Part shown: positions 9,238-19,125 of the stretch, in pieces
Layout: every line of letters starts with the position of its first letter
Numbering within the stretch: the first letter of the stretch is position 1
Assembly: GCF_945956965.1 (NCBI RefSeq)
Contig: NZ_CAMFJS010000029.1
Coordinates: 1 to 62,611, forward strand
Length of the DNA: 62,611 nucleotides
Source of the DNA: an uncultured Roseateles sp.
GTDB taxonomy: Bacteria; Pseudomonadota; Gammaproteobacteria; Burkholderiales; Burkholderiaceae_C
Reading direction: 5' to 3'
Made by a program: the position numbers and the translations under genes
The notes under the pieces: model-generated
The model's database searches: none
Seen by the model: only the letters and a program-made list of their open reading frames with translations
Told to the model about the DNA's origin: nothing

Positions 9238-10203
9238 TCAATTAGCGCCAAAAAGGCGCCGCAAACCCAGCCATTGCTGGGCCCAGAAGCCGCGCCCGTA
9301 GTCACGCCCGCCCTCTTCGGGCAACTGGTCGCGCACGCCGGTGGCATCCCATTGCAATTTGAAGTCGGCGGTGCGGAAGATCACATCCCAAAAAGCGAAG
9401 AGCACGCTGAAATTGTGCCCGCCCAGCGTGCCACGGCCGCCCGACTCATGGCCGATACCGATGGAGTGATGGCGGCGATGAAACCGCGGGCTGACCACCA
9501 CCCGCTCCAGCACCGGCCCAAACCACAGGCGCACATTGGCGTGCTGCAGGTTTTCCATCAGCTGCGAGAATGCGACCAGGGCGATGAACTGCCCGGGCTC
9601 CACGCCGATCAGGCGCGCCAGCAGCACAAAAGCGGCGTCGCGGATCACATCGTCGAGCAGGTGGTTGCGGTTATCGGTCCACATGCTCATCTCGCGCTGG
9701 CTGTGGTGCAAGCTGTGCAAGGCCCACCACCAATTCCACTGATGCTGAGCGCGGTGCAGCCAGTAATTGACGCAGTCAAACACCAGCAGATAGAGGCAAA
9801 AACTCAGCAAGGGCTGGTCGGTGACACCGGGCCACAGGGCATCGAGCTGAAAGCTGGGCACCCCGGCCATGCGCATCTGGCCGGCCAGATAGTCCCACAT
9901 CGGATCGATGCTGAAGAACATCAGCAAACGGAACAGGCCCAGGCGGTGGATCAAGGTGTAGATCACATCCACCCGCTTGGCGGAGCGGTCGGTTTGCGCC
10001 TCCACCGGGCGCCAGCGCTCCAGGCTGCGGATAGCCGTCAGCATCACCGCAATTTGCAGCAAACCCACCAGCAACCAGCCGGTGGCGGCAAAAGCCTCTT
10101 CCAGCAGATTGCCGCCGCCCAGATTGAACACCAGGGGCTGCACCAGGGTTTCAAACAACCAGAGCTGGCCCTGGGCAAAGAGATCGCTCAGAAATTCCAT
10201 CAT
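9238..10203 (-). CDS. Sterol desaturase/fatty acid hydroxylase family protein
   Basis: A predicted 321-residue membrane di-iron enzyme. The histidine clusters of the fatty acid hydroxylase superfamily are clear: HRAQH, HSLHH and RRHH, together with an upstream TDNRNHLLDD segment, with hydrophobic helices before and between them. The family hydroxylates or desaturates lipids using O2. The start is at the first of two tandem ATGs, 2 nt after the polysaccharide deacetylase stop, so the genes are coupled. Which lipid is modified is unknown; the neighbouring deacetylase and propeller suggest an envelope role. Confidence 0.88.
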   Translation of the reverse strand: MMEFLSDLFAQGQLWLFETLVQPLVFNLGGGNLLEEAFAATGWLLVGLLQIAVMLTAIRSLERWRPVEAQTDRSAKRVDVIYTLIHRLGLFRLLMFFSIDPMWDYLAGQMRMAGVPSFQLDALWPGVTDQPLLSFCLYLLVFDCVNYWLHRAQHQWNWWWALHSLHHSQREMSMWTDNRNHLLDDVIRDAAFVLLARLIGVEPGQFIALVAFSQLMENLQHANVRLWFGPVLERVVVSPRFHRRHHSIGIGHESGGRGTLGGHNFSVLFAFWDVIFRTADFKLQWDATGVRDQLPEEGGRDYGRGFWAQQWLGLRRLFGAN

Positions 10204-10205
10204 CG

Positions 10206-11054
10206 TCAGGGTTTGCTGGCAACAGTCTTGCCTTCGCTGCGCTTGGCTTCCAGGCTGGCGAACAAGGGCGCGTAACGCGGATGTTCGCGCAGGGGCGCGA
10301 AGCACATGCCCTTGTCCTTGAGCCCTTGCATCAAAGGCTCCAGCACGGCAGGCGCCCAAGGATCCTGGCGCGACCAGATGCCCAGATGCGCCATCAGGAT
10401 ATCGCCGGGCTTGATGTCGCGCAGGGCGCGCTCCAGCAGTTGGGCATTGGGGTGGCTTTGGCTAGACAGCTCATCGCCCAGAAAACCCGCCGCGCTCCAG
10501 CCCACATGGGTATAGCCGCAGGCCTTGGTGGCGGCCAGCAGCGCGGGCGAGCTCTTGCCAGCGGGGGCGCGGAACAGCGGGCCCATTTTCTTGCCGGTCA
10601 TCTCGGTGAAGCGCTGGGCCACCTTGTCCAGGCTTTCGCAATATTGCTGCGCAGTGAGCTCAACAATTTGCGGCTTTTGCACCCCGGCGGCGCGGCGCAT
10701 TTTGAAGCGGCCGTCGGGCAAGTCTTCCAGCCAGGTGTCGTGGTCCCAGGTGTGGGGGCCGAAGTCATGGCCTTGCGTGGCCAGGTTCTTCCACCAAGGC
10801 GCCCACTGCGCGTCCAAGGTCTGGCCGCCGGTTTGGGTGGGCTCGTTGGCGAGGAAAAAGGTGGCCTTGGCATCGAAACGTTTGAGCGTGTCCGCGATCA
10901 GCAGGGCCACGCCCATATGGCCGGTGTCAAAGGTCAGGTAGACCGGCTTGTCGCAGGCCGGGGCGGCCTGCAAGGCCGTGCCGACCAGCGCCAAGGCCAT
11001 GGCAGTGGGCCTGGCAAAGCGCCCGAACAAAGACTCACACAGGGAAGCAAGCAT
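10206..11054 (-). CDS. Secreted polysaccharide deacetylase
   Basis: A predicted 282-residue NodB-homology carbohydrate esterase (CE4-like). A signal peptide (residues 1-~30, ending ALQAAPA) precedes the NodB motif 1 YLTFDTGH, where the usual TFDDG is TFDTG, so the first of the two aspartates is present and the second is replaced. The metal-site motif is HTWDHDTW, and the C-terminus has PGDILMAHLG. The start ATG overlaps the upstream stop (TGATG), which fixes it. The altered TFDD motif is unusual and could reduce or change activity. The substrate is unknown. Confidence 0.85.
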   Translation of the reverse strand: MLASLCESLFGRFARPTAMALALVGTALQAAPACDKPVYLTFDTGHMGVALLIADTLKRFDAKATFFLANEPTQTGGQTLDAQWAPWWKNLATQGHDFGPHTWDHDTWLEDLPDGRFKMRRAAGVQKPQIVELTAQQYCESLDKVAQRFTEMTGKKMGPLFRAPAGKSSPALLAATKACGYTHVGWSAAGFLGDELSSQSHPNAQLLERALRDIKPGDILMAHLGIWSRQDPWAPAVLEPLMQGLKDKGMCFAPLREHPRYAPLFASLEAKRSEGKTVASKP

Positions 11055-12070
11055 CACTGGCGCGGCATGTGATCCAGCGTCCATACGCCATGCGGCGATT
11101 TGCCGACCTTGACCTGCTGGACCACCTTCTTGCTGACGGTGTCGATCTTGGTCAGCTTGCCAGCCCAGCGCGAGGTCACCAGCAAGGTCTTGCCGTCGCC
11201 CAGCACTTCCATATCGTCCGGGCCATTCGGGCCGGGGAATTGATCGACCACCGCAAAGCTCTGCAGATCAATCTTGCTGATGGTGTTGCCAGCGCGGTTG
11301 CTGACCAGCACATGGCGCTTGTCGCCCCAGGCGCGGAAGGAGTGGGCGCCATTGCCGGTGGAGATGCGCTTGACCAATTTGGGCGCGCTGCCGCTGACGT
11401 CGTAGACCTCCACTTCCTTGGCGCCGGTCAGCGCCACCAGGATGTGTTTGTCATCGGGGGTCAGGAAGATGTCTGCCGGCATGGGACCGACCTTGGTCTT
11501 CCAGCGCGGCGCTTGCGTGGCCAGGTCCACCGCCAGCAGCTCATCGCTGTCTTGCAGGCTGACGTAGAGCACGGTGCTCTTGCTGTCGATGAACAAATGG
11601 CTGGGCGTCTTAGGCGCGGGAATGCGCTTGACCAGTTGGAAGGGCTTGGCCGTGTCGGCCGGCACCCAGCGGTACAGATTGACATGGTCCAGGCGATTGG
11701 CCGCGGTGACAAACCACTTCATATCCGGCGAAAAGCGCAGGTGGTAGGGGTCAGGAATGCCGTTGACCACGCGCTGCACCTCGGCCGTGGCCGGGTCAAT
11801 GAAGGTCAGCGAATCACCCAGAGCGTTGGCCACCACCAGGGACTTTTCATCCGGCGTGAGGTAGAGGTGATGGGGCTCTTTACCCGTAGGAATGCGCTTG
11901 ATCTGGGTGAAGCTGACCGGGTCGATCACGCTGATGTCGGCGTCCAGCGAATTCAGCACAAAGATGGGCTTGCTGACGGGGCCTGCCGGCGGGGCCGCCA
12001 AGGCGCTGGTCGCGGTCAGGAAACTCAGGGCCAAGCTGGCAAGAACACGCGGCCGGAACAAAAAAGACAT
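11054..12070 (-). CDS. Secreted YncE-like beta-propeller protein
   Basis: A predicted 338-residue protein with a Sec signal peptide (cleavage after TSALA, residue ~25) and a seven-bladed propeller formed by repeats of the type IFVLNS..DISVIDP and LYLTPDEKSLVVAN, characteristic of the YncE/YVTN family. Such proteins act in the periplasm as binding or scaffold modules; no catalytic residues are visible. It is the first gene of the coupled run propeller - deacetylase - hydroxylase - EI24 - CinA-like. A strong terminator of the preceding AIM24-like gene lies 15-48 nt upstream of its start. Confidence 0.85.
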   Translation of the reverse strand: MSFLFRPRVLASLALSFLTATSALAAPPAGPVSKPIFVLNSLDADISVIDPVSFTQIKRIPTGKEPHHLYLTPDEKSLVVANALGDSLTFIDPATAEVQRVVNGIPDPYHLRFSPDMKWFVTAANRLDHVNLYRWVPADTAKPFQLVKRIPAPKTPSHLFIDSKSTVLYVSLQDSDELLAVDLATQAPRWKTKVGPMPADIFLTPDDKHILVALTGAKEVEVYDVSGSAPKLVKRISTGNGAHSFRAWGDKRHVLVSNRAGNTISKIDLQSFAVVDQFPGPNGPDDMEVLGDGKTLLVTSRWAGKLTKIDTVSKKVVQQVKVGKSPHGVWTLDHMPRQ

Positions 12071-12084
12071 CGATCAACCTCTGG

Positions 12085-12118
12085 CAAAAATGGGCCTTGC
12101 TACCCTTGTAGCAAGGCC
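12085..12118 (-). terminator. Rho-independent terminator of the AIM24-like gene
   Basis: A perfect 11-bp inverted repeat (GGCCTTGCTAC / GTAGCAAGGCC) with a 4-nt loop is followed on the minus strand by CATTTTTG. It lies 67 nt past the stop of the gene at 12185-12997 and just ahead of the YncE-like gene. Confidence 0.85.
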
Positions 12119-12184
12119 TGCCAGTGTAGTTGCCCCGTCAGCGCCCGGTCTTGCCGAGGGTCAAGAGCGGGTGCGGCCTGGGGC

Positions 12185-12997
12185 TCAGTCTTCGTCGCCG
12201 CCCAACAAACCACCCAGCAAACCGCCGGCGGCCACGCCGCCCAGCAAAGAACCTTCCTCACGGCTGCCGCCGCGCTGCGGTGCTGCCGCAAAAATGCGCG
12301 AGGCCAGGCGCGAGAAGGGCAGGCTCTGCAGCCAGATCTCGCCGGGGCCGGTCATCTTGGCCAGGAACAGGCCCTCGCCGCCGAACAGCGCCGTCTTGAT
12401 CTTGCCCACATACTGGATCTCGAAATTGACATTGGGCGTGTAGGCCACCACGCAGCCGGTATCCACCAGCACGGTTTCACCCGGCTTCAGGCTGCGGCGC
12501 ACCACGGTGCCGCCGGCATGCACAAAAGCCAGGCCATCGCCATCGAGCTTTTGCATGATGAAGCCCTCGCCACCGAAGAAGCCCACACCCAGTTTTTGCT
12601 GCACGGCAATGCCCAGCGAGACGCCGCGTGCGGCGCACAGGAAGGCGTCTTTTTGGCAAATCAGCGTGCCGCCGAGTTGGCGCAGGTCCATCGGCAAAAT
12701 CTTGCCGGGATAAGGCGCAGCGAAGGCCACCTTGGCCTTGCCGTGACCCTGATTGGTGTAGATGGTGGTGAACAGCGACTCGCCTGTCACCAGGCGCTTG
12801 CCCGCGCTCAGCAGCTTGCCGAAGAAGCCGCCTTGGGCGGCCGCGCCGTCACCAAACACGGTGTCCATGCCGATCGCCGAATCCATGTACATCATGCTGC
12901 CGGCCTCGCCGATGGCGGCCTCGCCGGGGTCGAGCTCGACCTCGACGAACTGCATCTCGGCACCCTTGATTTCAAAATCGACAACATCCATGGCCAT
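12185..12997 (-). CDS. TIGR00266/AIM24 family protein
   Basis: A predicted 270-residue protein of the AIM24 (TIGR00266) family. Recognisable features are the N-terminal MDVVDFEIKGAEMQFVEVEL, repeated beta-rich motifs such as GEAGSMMYMD, GGEGFIMQKLDGDG and GGEGLFLAKMTGPG, and a glycine-rich tail ending LLGGDED. The fold is a single-stranded beta-helix-like barrel. The biochemical role is not established in bacteria. It diverges from the IclR regulator gene with a 63-nt gap. Confidence 0.9.
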   Translation of the reverse strand: MAMDVVDFEIKGAEMQFVEVELDPGEAAIGEAGSMMYMDSAIGMDTVFGDGAAAQGGFFGKLLSAGKRLVTGESLFTTIYTNQGHGKAKVAFAAPYPGKILPMDLRQLGGTLICQKDAFLCAARGVSLGIAVQQKLGVGFFGGEGFIMQKLDGDGLAFVHAGGTVVRRSLKPGETVLVDTGCVVAYTPNVNFEIQYVGKIKTALFGGEGLFLAKMTGPGEIWLQSLPFSRLASRIFAAAPQRGGSREEGSLLGGVAAGGLLGGLLGGDED

Positions 12998-13060
12998 GAT
13001 TCCAACTCCTGTTCAAAAAAGCGCGGCGCCATCTTAACGAGTGCTCCCTATACTTGATCC

Positions 13061-13936
13061 ATGACAGGACCCTCGCCCATGCCGGTGCCTGCGCCCGTTT
13101 CCGCGCTCACACCAGCCCCCTCTCCCGGCCGATCTCCCAGCCCCGCGCCCGCCGCCACGCTCAAGCCGGGCGACAGCTATGTGCAGTCCTTTGCGCGCGG
13201 CCTCTCGGTGATCCGCGCCTTCAACGCGGAGGCGCCACGCCAAACCCTCAGCGAAGTCGCCAAGCGTTGTGAGCTGACCCGAGCTGGCGCCCGACGCATT
13301 TTGCTAACGCTGGAAACGCTCGGCTACGTCAGCTGCGATGGTCGGCTGTTCGCGCTCACGCCGAAAATTCTTGACCTCGGTTTTGCCTATCTGTCGACCC
13401 AGCCGCTCTGGCACTTCGCCGAGCCGGTGATGCAAAGCCTGGCCAGCGAGTTGGGCGAAAGTGTGTCGGCTGCGGTGCTGGAGGGCAATGACATCGTCTA
13501 CGTGCTGCGCGTGCCGGCACGCAAGATCATGAGCATCAACCTCGGCTTGGGCAGCCGCTTGCCGGCCTGGTGCACCTCGATGGGCCGGGTCCTGCTGGCG
13601 GGCTTGGAACCCGCCGCACTGGAACACTATCTGGAACGCCTGCGCCAACAGCCCCTGGCTCGCCACACGGTGCGCACGGTGACCAACGAGGCCGATTTGC
13701 GCCTGCGCATCCAGCAGGTGCGTGAACAAGGCTGGTGCCTGCTGAATCAGGAGCTGGAAGAAGGCCTGGTCTCGCTGGCCGCACCCATCGTCGATCGCAA
13801 TGGCCAGGTGTTGGCCGCACTCAATATCGGCGCTCAGGTGAACCGGCGCCCGCCTGAGGCGCTGCTCGACACCTGCTTGCCCAAGCTGCTGGAGGCGGCG
13901 CGGCAGATCTCGCGCCTGCTCGAACTCAAGCGCTGA
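13061..13936 (+). CDS. IclR-family regulator, PcaR/PobR type
   Basis: A predicted 291-residue transcription factor. A Pro/Ala-rich N-terminal extension (~38 residues) precedes the winged helix-turn-helix (SYVQSFARGLSVIRAF ... EVAKRCELTRAGARRIL) and the effector-binding IclR domain (residues ~110-285, with GSRLPAWCTSMGRVLLAG). The Q-S-F-x-RGLxVI and LTRAxARR signatures are those of the beta-ketoadipate regulators PcaR/PcaU/PobR. No aromatic catabolic genes are adjacent, so the target is unknown. Its 3' end overlaps the convergent kinase gene by 11 nt. Confidence 0.88.
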   Translation: MTGPSPMPVPAPVSALTPAPSPGRSPSPAPAATLKPGDSYVQSFARGLSVIRAFNAEAPRQTLSEVAKRCELTRAGARRILLTLETLGYVSCDGRLFALTPKILDLGFAYLSTQPLWHFAEPVMQSLASELGESVSAAVLEGNDIVYVLRVPARKIMSINLGLGSRLPAWCTSMGRVLLAGLEPAALEHYLERLRQQPLARHTVRTVTNEADLRLRIQQVREQGWCLLNQELEEGLVSLAAPIVDRNGQVLAALNIGAQVNRRPPEALLDTCLPKLLEAARQISRLLELKR

Positions 13937-16751
13937 GCCGCTGCGGCGCCACGCAGGGCATGATGATTTCAAACGCGGCACCGCCGCCCGGCGGGCTGCT
14001 CACCGCAATATTGCCGCCCAGCATCGAGCGCACGATGTTGTAGCAAATATGCAGGCCCAGGCCACTGCCGCCCTGCCCCAGGCGCGTGGTGAAGAAGGGG
14101 TCGAAAACGCGCTCCAGATGCTGGGGCGGAATGCCCACCCCGTCGTCAGCAAAGCGCAGGCACACCAGGGCGACGCCGGTGTCGGCCTCGGCCGGCGTGG
14201 CGCTGAGGCGTATCAGCCCGTCCCGCCGCTCCCGCAAGCCATGCACCAAGCTGTTGATGATCAGATTGCTGATCACCTGACCCAGCGGGCCGGGGTAGCT
14301 GTCCATCTGCAAACCGGCGGGCACATCAATCTCCATGCGGTGGCCGGCCAAGCTGACCCGCTGGCGCAGGGTCAGGGCGACTTCGGCGCAGACCTGGGCA
14401 AGGTCGAACTGGCGGCGCTGATCGGAGGTCTGGTCCACGGCCAGTTGCTTGAAGCTGCTCACCAACTCCGCCGCCTTCTCGATATTGCGCGACAGCAAGC
14501 CAGCCGAGTCGCCCAAGGAATGGGCGTAGCGGCTCAGCTCCGAGCGCCGCAGAACACCCGCGTCAAGTTGGCGCAGCAAATGCTGGCTGCTGTCACGCAA
14601 GGTGCTGGCCACCAGCAAGCTGTTGCCGATGGGTGTGTTGAGCTCATGCGCAATGCCGGCCACCAGGGCGCCCAAGGACGCGAGCTTCTCATGGTGAATC
14701 AGCTCGTCCTGCGTTTGCTTCAAGCGGTTCAGCGCCAGGTCGGCGCGCTGCTGGGCGCTGGCCGCCTGGGCATAAGCGGCGGCATTGTCGAGCGCGATGG
14801 CACCGTAGGCACACAAGGTGCGGAAGATGGCCAGCTCGCGCTCCCCATAGGCATCGCGCTGCGGTGACTGAATTGTCATCACCCCGATCAGGCGCTCGCC
14901 AGCCAGCAAGGGCCCGTAGAGCAAGCTCCAGGTCTCCATGGTGCCGGGCCAGACTTGCGGCCCCTCGTCAAGGCCGTCTGGCACCAGGTTCATCACGATC
15001 TCGGCACGCTCGCGCGCGCAGCGGGCAACAACGCGCTCGGGGTCGTTCAGCGTCAGGCGGTCTGGCTCCAGGGGAATGCCGTTCTCAATGCCCAGGGCCA
15101 TGGTCAGCTCGCCGCTGCGCTCGTCCATCACATAGATCACAAAGCAAGGCGCATCCAGCAATTCATTGACATGCTGGCGCAAGGCGAACAAGACCGCCTG
15201 TGTGTCTAGGCTGGCGGTGATTTCACGCCCGATGGCGCCCAGGCCCTCCAGCACCCCCAGCGAAGCCTGCAGCGCCGCAGCGGCCTGGCGATGATGGGCC
15301 GCCTCGGCCCGGGCGCGGTCCAGCTGGTGCTGGATCTGCAGGGCCAGGCTGCGCTGTTCCAGCGCCGCGGTATGCGTCTTGGCGTGTGCCTCTTGCGCCG
15401 CCAAAGCGCTGGCGTAGGCGGCCTCAAAGTCGCCACAGGCCGCATGCGCCTTGGCCAATTCACGATGGAGTTCGGCCGAGGGGGCATAACCCTGGATGCC
15501 TTGCCCCAGCCGCAGGGCTTGCTGCAAGAAAGCCAAGGCTGCCGCCCCGTCCGAGGCCTGGGCCAGCAAGGTCAAAGCCCGGATCTGGCCGAAGTTATCA
15601 CCCTGGGCACGCGCCTGCTGCATGGCCACATTCGCGCAGGCCTGCGCCTCCTCGACCCGGCCCAAGCCCAGATAACTGGCGGCCTGCCCGCGCCAAGCGT
15701 ATTCCAGCATGTCCGCCGCCATGCTGGCCTGGGCATGAATTTCCAAGGCCTGAAAGCGCGGCAGCGCTTCGGCCGGCTCGCCGCAATCCAGGGCCAGCAA
15801 GCCCAGCACATTGAGCACGGTGCAAAAAGGCCGTGAGCCACTGAGGCGGGCCAGTTGCGCCTCACTCTCCAACAAGAAGTTACGCGCCTCATCGAAGCGC
15901 CCGAGCATGCGCAAGACATCGCCCAATTTGCTCAAGGCGGTGCCCAAGCTGCCCGGCCAAGCATGGCGACGGGCCAGTTGCAGGGCCCGTTCATGCCATT
16001 CCAGCCCAAGCTCAAAATCGCCTAGCCGGACAAAGGTATCGGCCACGTTATTGGCCATGATGGAAGCGATGCGCGCCTGACCGAAGGCCTGGGCCAAGGT
16101 GTGGGCCTGCATGAAATGCTGGATAGCGCCACCCAGATCATTGGTCATCGCCTCAACAAGGCCGCGGGCCACCACCACGAACAGCGCCAACTCGGGCGGC
16201 AGCGCCTGATCACTGCCGGCGGGAAATTGTTGGCGCAAGCCCGCGGCCGCGGCCGTCAAATCGCTGAAGGCCAGTGCGCGGATCTGGCGCGCCTGCGTTT
16301 GCGCCAGGCGCAGGCTGTCGCCGCCCGCCTGGTAGGCGGCCAAGGCATCCGCCAGCGCGCGCCTGGCAGCCTGGCCTTGGCCCAGATCGTCCATGACAAA
16401 GGCTTCCAGCCAGGAGCAGTCGCCGTGGCCGATGTCATCCCCTACGCTGCAGAAAATCGCGTCGGCCTCGCGCAAGTCCTCGCTCGCGCCAGGCAGGTCA
16501 GCCGCCAGCCAGCGCAACTCCGCGCGCAGCAGCAGCAAACGGGCGCCCAGGCGCTGCTTCAAAACAGCCGGCACGCTGGGGTCGGCCAGCAGGGCCTGCT
16601 CGGCCACACCGGCCTGGGCCAGGGCGGCCTGGGCATCGCGCTGGCGCAAGTGCCAGGCCAGGCTCACGCTCGCAGTCACACCCATCTCGCCAGCCATGGA
16701 GGCCCGCTGCCGCAGCACGGCAAGTTCCTCGCTGGTGGCCAATAGATTCAT
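13926..16751 (-). CDS. Soluble TPR-GAF sensor histidine kinase (orphan)
   Basis: A predicted 941-residue kinase without membrane segments. Residues 1-~480 are helical tetratricopeptide-like repeats (for example LGDFELGLEWHERALQLARR). A short coiled coil and a GAF domain (~530-680, with GERLIGVMTIQSP) follow. HisKA has the phospho-acceptor in VAGIAHELNTPIGN, and HATPase has NLIINSLVHG, DDGVGIP and GGSGLGL. This architecture senses a soluble or protein signal in the cytoplasm. No response regulator lies next to it. The start is uncertain: in-frame ATGs at 16784 and 16781 are also possible, none with a clear ribosome site. Confidence 0.85.
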   Translation of the reverse strand: MNLLATSEELAVLRQRASMAGEMGVTASVSLAWHLRQRDAQAALAQAGVAEQALLADPSVPAVLKQRLGARLLLLRAELRWLAADLPGASEDLREADAIFCSVGDDIGHGDCSWLEAFVMDDLGQGQAARRALADALAAYQAGGDSLRLAQTQARQIRALAFSDLTAAAAGLRQQFPAGSDQALPPELALFVVVARGLVEAMTNDLGGAIQHFMQAHTLAQAFGQARIASIMANNVADTFVRLGDFELGLEWHERALQLARRHAWPGSLGTALSKLGDVLRMLGRFDEARNFLLESEAQLARLSGSRPFCTVLNVLGLLALDCGEPAEALPRFQALEIHAQASMAADMLEYAWRGQAASYLGLGRVEEAQACANVAMQQARAQGDNFGQIRALTLLAQASDGAAALAFLQQALRLGQGIQGYAPSAELHRELAKAHAACGDFEAAYASALAAQEAHAKTHTAALEQRSLALQIQHQLDRARAEAAHHRQAAAALQASLGVLEGLGAIGREITASLDTQAVLFALRQHVNELLDAPCFVIYVMDERSGELTMALGIENGIPLEPDRLTLNDPERVVARCARERAEIVMNLVPDGLDEGPQVWPGTMETWSLLYGPLLAGERLIGVMTIQSPQRDAYGERELAIFRTLCAYGAIALDNAAAYAQAASAQQRADLALNRLKQTQDELIHHEKLASLGALVAGIAHELNTPIGNSLLVASTLRDSSQHLLRQLDAGVLRRSELSRYAHSLGDSAGLLSRNIEKAAELVSSFKQLAVDQTSDQRRQFDLAQVCAEVALTLRQRVSLAGHRMEIDVPAGLQMDSYPGPLGQVISNLIINSLVHGLRERRDGLIRLSATPAEADTGVALVCLRFADDGVGIPPQHLERVFDPFFTTRLGQGGSGLGLHICYNIVRSMLGGNIAVSSPPGGGAAFEIIMPCVAPQRLSA

Positions 16752-16930
16752 GAGTGTGAAAATTGACAGTGTCACTTTCATCATATCGGCGCGCACCGGC
16801 TTGCGGTGGGCTTGGCCCGAGGCAGATGAGGTTTATGTGAACAAAACTTCAACTTGGGCGCAGTCGAGGCCGGACTTGCTGCGGGCTATCCCCAACTCAG
16901 GCGCTTCCTGCATCGAACTGCGGGCAAAAA

Positions 16931-16954
16931 AAAGAGTGCCCACGGGCACTCTTT
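16931..16954 (-). terminator. Rho-independent terminator of the PHA operon
   Basis: The minus strand carries AAAGAGTGCCC / GGGCACTCTTT, an 11-bp stem with a 2-nt centre, followed by a further run of T. It lies about 40 nt past the phaB stop. Confidence 0.88.
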
Positions 16955-16994
16955 CTGGCTTGCATGAACAGCGGGCCGACTGGCCGCCCGCAAC

Positions 16995-17732
16995 TCAGCC
17001 CATGTGCAGGCCGCCGTTGCAGCTGAAGTCGGCGCCGGTCGTGAAACCAGAGTCTTCGCCCGCCAACCAAGCCACGATGGCAGCGATTTCCTCGGGCGTG
17101 CCCAGGCGCTTGATCGGGATGGTGGAGACAATCTTCTCCAGCACTTCGGGGCGAATGGCCTTGACCATATCGGTGCCGATATAGCCCGGGCTGACGGTAT
17201 TGACAGTCACGCCCTTGGACGCCACTTCTTGCGCCAGCGCCATGGTGAAGCCGTGCATGCCGGCCTTGGCGGCGGAGTAGTTGGTCTGGCCGAACTGGCC
17301 CTTCTCACCGTTGACGGAGGAGATGTTGATGATGCGGCCCCAGCCCCGCTCCAGCATGTCTTCGATCACCTGCTTGGTGACGTTGAACATGGAGTTCAGA
17401 TTGGTGTCGATCACCGCATCCCAGTCGGCGCGGCTCATCTTGCGGAACATGCCGTCACGGGTGATGCCGGCATTGTTCACCAGCACATCTATCGGGCCAT
17501 GCTCGGCGCGCACCTTGGCGAAGGCCGCCACGGTGGAATCCCAGTCCGACACATTGCCGACCGAGGCGTAAAAGGTGTAGCCCTGGGCGGCCTGTTCATT
17601 CAGCCACTTGTCGAAATCACGGCTGGGGCCGCAGCCGGCGATGACCTTGAAACCTTCTTTGTGCAAGCGCTGGCACATCGCAGTTCCGATGCCGCCCATT
17701 CCGCCGGTCACATATGCAATCTTCTGGCTCAT
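16995..17732 (-). CDS. phaB: Acetoacetyl-CoA reductase
   Basis: A predicted 245-residue short-chain dehydrogenase that reduces acetoacetyl-CoA to (R)-3-hydroxybutyryl-CoA with NADPH for polyhydroxybutyrate synthesis. The nucleotide motif is TGGMGGIG at residues 8-15; catalytic residues are in ISSVNGEKGQFGQTNYSAAK (Ser, Tyr, Lys). NNAGITRDGMF and the PGYIGTDMV segment are typical of PhaB. AGGAG lies 5 nt before the ATG. It follows phaA by 184 nt; a separate promoter in that gap is possible but not obvious. Confidence 0.97.
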   Translation of the reverse strand: MSQKIAYVTGGMGGIGTAMCQRLHKEGFKVIAGCGPSRDFDKWLNEQAAQGYTFYASVGNVSDWDSTVAAFAKVRAEHGPIDVLVNNAGITRDGMFRKMSRADWDAVIDTNLNSMFNVTKQVIEDMLERGWGRIINISSVNGEKGQFGQTNYSAAKAGMHGFTMALAQEVASKGVTVNTVSPGYIGTDMVKAIRPEVLEKIVSTIPIKRLGTPEEIAAIVAWLAGEDSGFTTGADFSCNGGLHMG

Positions 17733-17916
17733 AAAAACTCCTTGCCTCCACGGCTGGCTATTCGGTGTGGCCACTGGCTGCGCCGCGTCTAGAGCGCCGG
17801 CAGCGACCTATTGATATTCGAAAAAGACGCAGGAAAGTGCGGGTGAAAACAAGCCTCACGCAAGACCCCGGGAGGGTCAAGCGGGTTGGCCCTATGCGGG
17901 TAAACCGAGGGCTTGC

Positions 17917-19098
<1,182 letters not shown>

Positions 19099-19125
19099 GT
19101 CTTCTTGCTCCGTTTGAATTTCAAA

